Shown here: in pieces, positions 61,906 to 64,000 of the stretch
Layout of the letters: each line of letters starts with the position of its first letter
How positions within the stretch are numbered: the first letter of the stretch is position 1
Source: Mucilaginibacter sp. PPCGB 2223
Lineage (GTDB): Bacteria; Bacteroidota; Bacteroidia; Sphingobacteriales; Sphingobacteriaceae
Assembly: GCF_001705515.1 (NCBI RefSeq)
Contig: NZ_MDJS01000002.1
Coordinates: forward strand, 806,001-870,000
DNA length: 64,000 nucleotides
Direction: 5' to 3'
Program-made: the position numbers and the translations under genes
Notes under the pieces: generated by a model
Database searches by the model: none
What the model was told of the DNA's origin: nothing
Seen by the model: only the letters and a program-made list of their open reading frames with translations

Positions 61906-62757
61906 TTACTTTTTAGCTGCCTGGGCAAGTACCTCTTTATTCAGGCGGATGTATTCGGGGTTGGCTTCTTTTTCGGCAAGCTTCAGGCCTTCGCTGGCCG
62001 ATGCAGCGGCCGCCTGGGTATCACCTTTTTTTAACAGGATACGGGCTTTCCAGTATTTAATGTTGTACGCATCCGGACTGGCTTTATCGGCTTCGTTTAT
62101 CCACTCCAGGGCCGTGTTCATATCCTTGTTGTGGTTATGATAGTAAATAGCAGCAAAATAATAAGGCTTGTTCTGGCCCTTCATCGCCAACGCGATATTG
62201 CCCATCACGCGTGCGTCAACATCTGTAACAAAGGGGATGACCACATCGGTGGTTTCCCACATCAGGTGTAAATTAGTGTACTCTGGTGTTGTATTGCTGA
62301 ACATCATGGTAAATGTTTCTGTTGGTTTATCCAGCTTTGCAGGTTTAACGGTAAACCGAAGCACATCCTGTTTGGCATCATAACTATAAGCACCCCATTG
62401 TTTGGCTACTTTGTTTAAGATGATGGTCCACTCGTCTTTACCCGGGATGGTAAAAAAACCATACGTGCCGGGCAAAACCTGGTGGCCGGCCATGGTAACC
62501 GTATCGGTAAACTTAATTACCGTTGCCGAATTGGCCCCGGTGCGCCAAACTATACCATAAGGTTCCATGCCGTTAAATACTTTACGGCCCAGGGCATTAG
62601 GGCGCGAATAAGCTATGGAGATGGTGCCCAAACCAAAATCCTGCTCTATTTTTTGCAGGGTGCTGGGTTGCGGTATTTTCAGGTCTTGCTGTTGTGCGCT
62701 GGCCGTAAAACAGCCGATGGTTGTCAATAAGGTCAGGCTAAAAAGAGTTATTCTCAT
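61906..62757 (-). CDS. DUF2911 protein
   Basis: This 283-residue exported protein has a signal peptide ending TASAQQ. The first 170 residues are the DUF2911 domain (ISIAYSRPNALGRKVFNGMEPYGIVWRTGANSATVIKFT), and the C-terminal 80 residues form a helical TPR-like part (ALEWINEADKASPDAYNIKYWKARILLKKGDTQAA). Function unknown, common in Bacteroidota. I chose the ATG at 62757, which gives the signal peptide; an upstream in-frame ATG at 62811 lacks it. Confidence 0.88.
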   Translation of the reverse strand: MRITLFSLTLLTTIGCFTASAQQQDLKIPQPSTLQKIEQDFGLGTISIAYSRPNALGRKVFNGMEPYGIVWRTGANSATVIKFTDTVTMAGHQVLPGTYGFFTIPGKDEWTIILNKVAKQWGAYSYDAKQDVLRFTVKPAKLDKPTETFTMMFSNTTPEYTNLHLMWETTDVVIPFVTDVDARVMGNIALAMKGQNKPYYFAAIYYHNHNKDMNTALEWINEADKASPDAYNIKYWKARILLKKGDTQAAAASASEGLKLAEKEANPEYIRLNKEVLAQAAKK

Positions 62758-62873
62758 ACGTGATAATTCAGCATTATACACGTGCCGATACCCAAATGAG
62801 TTGCCTGCCATCCGGTGCGATATACCGAAAGGTGATTTTGGCTTATTGATCTACCCGGAACTTGCTTCAGAAA

Positions 62874-62930
62874 AGCAATCGCACATGGGCAAGACAGCTC
62901 TGCAAGTCCGATCTGCATAGCAAGCGATTT
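62874..62930 (+). repeat. Dispersed repeat, copy 1 (left of GIY-YIG gene)
   Basis: A 57-base element begins AGCAATCGCACATGGGCA and ends GCATAGCAAGCGATT. It matches copy 2 at 63306-63362 with six differences (about 89% identity). The outer inverted arms of copy 2 are mostly decayed here. Confidence 0.8.
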
Positions 62931-62986
62931 CCGCAGTTGCAATAAGAGAGTTTGGGATAGGTTAATCGTACCAACCATTACTTAGA

Positions 62987-63262
62987 TCATTCCAATTCGG
63001 ATTGTCGGCAATAATTAAATTGATTTTTGCTTGTCGCGAACCTGCTTTCAATTGCTTTTTCGCGAGTTATTGCATCCTGTATCCATTGATACTTTTCAAA
63101 ATAAACCAATTTATTACATGCATAACGTTTAGTAAAACCATTGTTAACACCAAGTTTATGTTCCAAAACTCTACTTTCTAAGTTACTGGTAACACCTACG
63201 TATAATACCGTATTGTATTTATTGGTTAGTATATATACGAAATATTGATGCGTTTTAAGCAT
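62987..63262 (-). CDS. GIY-YIG domain protein (small, UPF0213-like)
   Basis: This 91-residue protein has the GIY-YIG nuclease core: YFVYIL and VLYVGVTSNL give the GIY and YIG strands, with Arg in LESRVLEHK and a C-terminal Glu in REKAIESRF. I chose the ATG at 63262. The gene lies between two copies of a 57-base repeat in the same direction. Many such single-domain genes occur in Bacteroidota in multiple copies; whether it cuts DNA is unproven. Confidence 0.85.
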   Translation of the reverse strand: MLKTHQYFVYILTNKYNTVLYVGVTSNLESRVLEHKLGVNNGFTKRYACNKLVYFEKYQWIQDAITREKAIESRFATSKNQFNYCRQSELE

Positions 63263-63288
63263 CAACCAATATACAAAATCTTCCACTT

Positions 63289-63381
63289 GTCATTGCGAGG
63301 CACGAAGCAATCGCACATAGGCAAAGCCGCTCTGCAAGTCCTATCTGCATAGCAAGCGATTGCTTCGTGCCTCGCAATGAC
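63289..63381. repeat. Dispersed repeat, copy 2, with perfect 26-base terminal inverted repeats
   Basis: GTCATTGCGAGGCACGAAGC then AATCGC (63289-63314) is the exact inverse of 63356-63381, enclosing a 41-base centre that matches copy 1. The element can fold into a long hairpin. It lies right of the GIY-YIG gene's start and left of the acyl-CoA synthetase stop. Confidence 0.85.
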
Positions 63382-63408
63382 ACGATGATAAACGACCTAA
63401 TGATTATC

Positions 63409-64000
63409 CTACTCCGCTTCCGCCTCCTGCAGGTACATTTCCTCTATCGCGTCGGCATATTTCTTTTCGATCACCTTGCGTTTGGCCTTCATGGTCGGGG
63501 TTATCTCGCCCTCATCCATGCTGAAAGGGTTGCGTTTGATCTTGAAGTTTTTGATGCGCTCGAATTTGGCCAGCTCGTTCGAGTACTTTCGGATGTCCTG
63601 CGCTATCCAGTCAACTATCTGCTGGTCGTCGATAAATACTTCGGGGTTCTCAAAAAATTTGTCATCGAGCCCGAACGTTTCCTGCAGGGTTTCCCTTGCC
63701 GGGATAACAATGGCTGTGATGTATTCGCGCTTATCGCCAACTAAAAACATGCCCTCAATTTTCGGGCTCTTGAGGTAAGTGTTTTCGACCGGGGTAGGAT
63801 ACACATTTTTGCCATAGGCGTTGACCAGCATGTTTTTCAAACGATCGGTTATTTGCAGGTTGCCTTTAAAAAAACGGCCGATATCGCCGGTATGGAACCA
63901 GCCATCGGTATCAATAGCAACCGAAGTTTCCTGCGGTTTGTTCCAGTAGCCTTTCATGACGCAATGCCCGCGTACGATGATCTCGCCTTCTTCGGATTGG
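63409..64000 (-). CDS. Long-chain acyl-CoA synthetase, C-terminal part (cut by window end)
   Basis: The frame stays open to the window edge. It shows IIVRGHCVMKGYWNKPQET, DGWFHTGDIG, and RLKNMLVNAYGKNVYP (the GRxK-type hinge), all C-terminal marks of AMP-forming acyl-CoA ligases (FadD-like). The product would activate fatty acids with CoA and ATP. The start lies beyond the right edge. The tail EEMYLQEAEAE is normal for the family. Confidence 0.9.
   Translation of the reverse strand, partial: QSEEGEIIVRGHCVMKGYWNKPQETSVAIDTDGWFHTGDIGRFFKGNLQITDRLKNMLVNAYGKNVYPTPVENTYLKSPKIEGMFLVGDKREYITAIVIPARETLQETFGLDDKFFENPEVFIDDQQIVDWIAQDIRKYSNELAKFERIKNFKIKRNPFSMDEGEITPTMKAKRKVIEKKYADAIEEMYLQEAEAE

Overview
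The window reads as chromosomal DNA of a Bacteroidota bacterium, most likely family Sphingobacteriaceae (Mucilaginibacter- or Pedobacter-like; the genus is inference). Supporting signs are a SusC/SusD pair with an ECF sigma factor and FecR anti-sigma factor, DUF4369-type TlpA thioredoxins, a type IX secretion C-terminal domain, DUF3943, DUF2911 and DUF4349 proteins, TAnnTTTG-type -7 promoters and weak Shine-Dalgarno sites. No phage, plasmid, CRISPR or rRNA genes are visible. The only clear mobile-element trace is a 5'-truncated serine recombinase next to tRNA-Leu.

Layout. 1-8.2 kb: small membrane protein, DUF3943 protein, secreted BSP-type peptidase, FMN reductase, YCII protein, ankyrin protein, an SDR/TetR pair with twin operators, and an unusual protein joining a remnant of the DUF4157 leader to an inositol-polyphosphate-kinase-like domain. 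8.3-11.2 kb: GH35 beta-galactosidase and 2-hydroxyacid dehydrogenase. 11.2-19.9 kb: a sigma54 locus with two tiny hydrophobic peptides, a glycosyltransferase, an acyltransferase, a sigma54 response regulator, a FIST sensor and a hybrid histidine kinase. 20-30.7 kb: a sigma/FecR/SusC/SusD nutrient-uptake locus with three TlpA-like thioredoxins. 30.8-34.9 kb: recombinase remnant, tRNA-Leu, hscB, rseP, dxr. 35-45.8 kb: siderophore receptor with twin Fur-like boxes, DUF4349 lipoprotein, a GH3/membrane/GT2/GT2 operon, an M20 dipeptidase and a T9SS-exported SGNH hydrolase. 45.9-47.8 kb: a tandem family of small lipoproteins. 48-64 kb: a TPR protein ending in a lone DHp domain, XRE regulator, ung, lysS, dihaem cytochrome c, YXWGXW protein, an ABC exporter, DinB protein, acid phosphatase, NHL lipoprotein, DUF2911 protein, a GIY-YIG gene between two repeat copies, and the 3' part of an acyl-CoA synthetase.

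The most interesting unit is the sigma54 locus. A palindrome TTCCA-N5-TGGAA lies exactly 54 bp upstream of a sigma54-type -24/-12 element at three promoters: in front of the two tiny peptides, in front of the glycosyltransferase/acyltransferase pair, and in front of the response regulator itself. This points to a self-contained regulon in which FIST and the hybrid kinase feed the sigma54 activator, which switches on a surface-glycan pair and a terminator-closed bicistron of 22- and 27-residue peptides.
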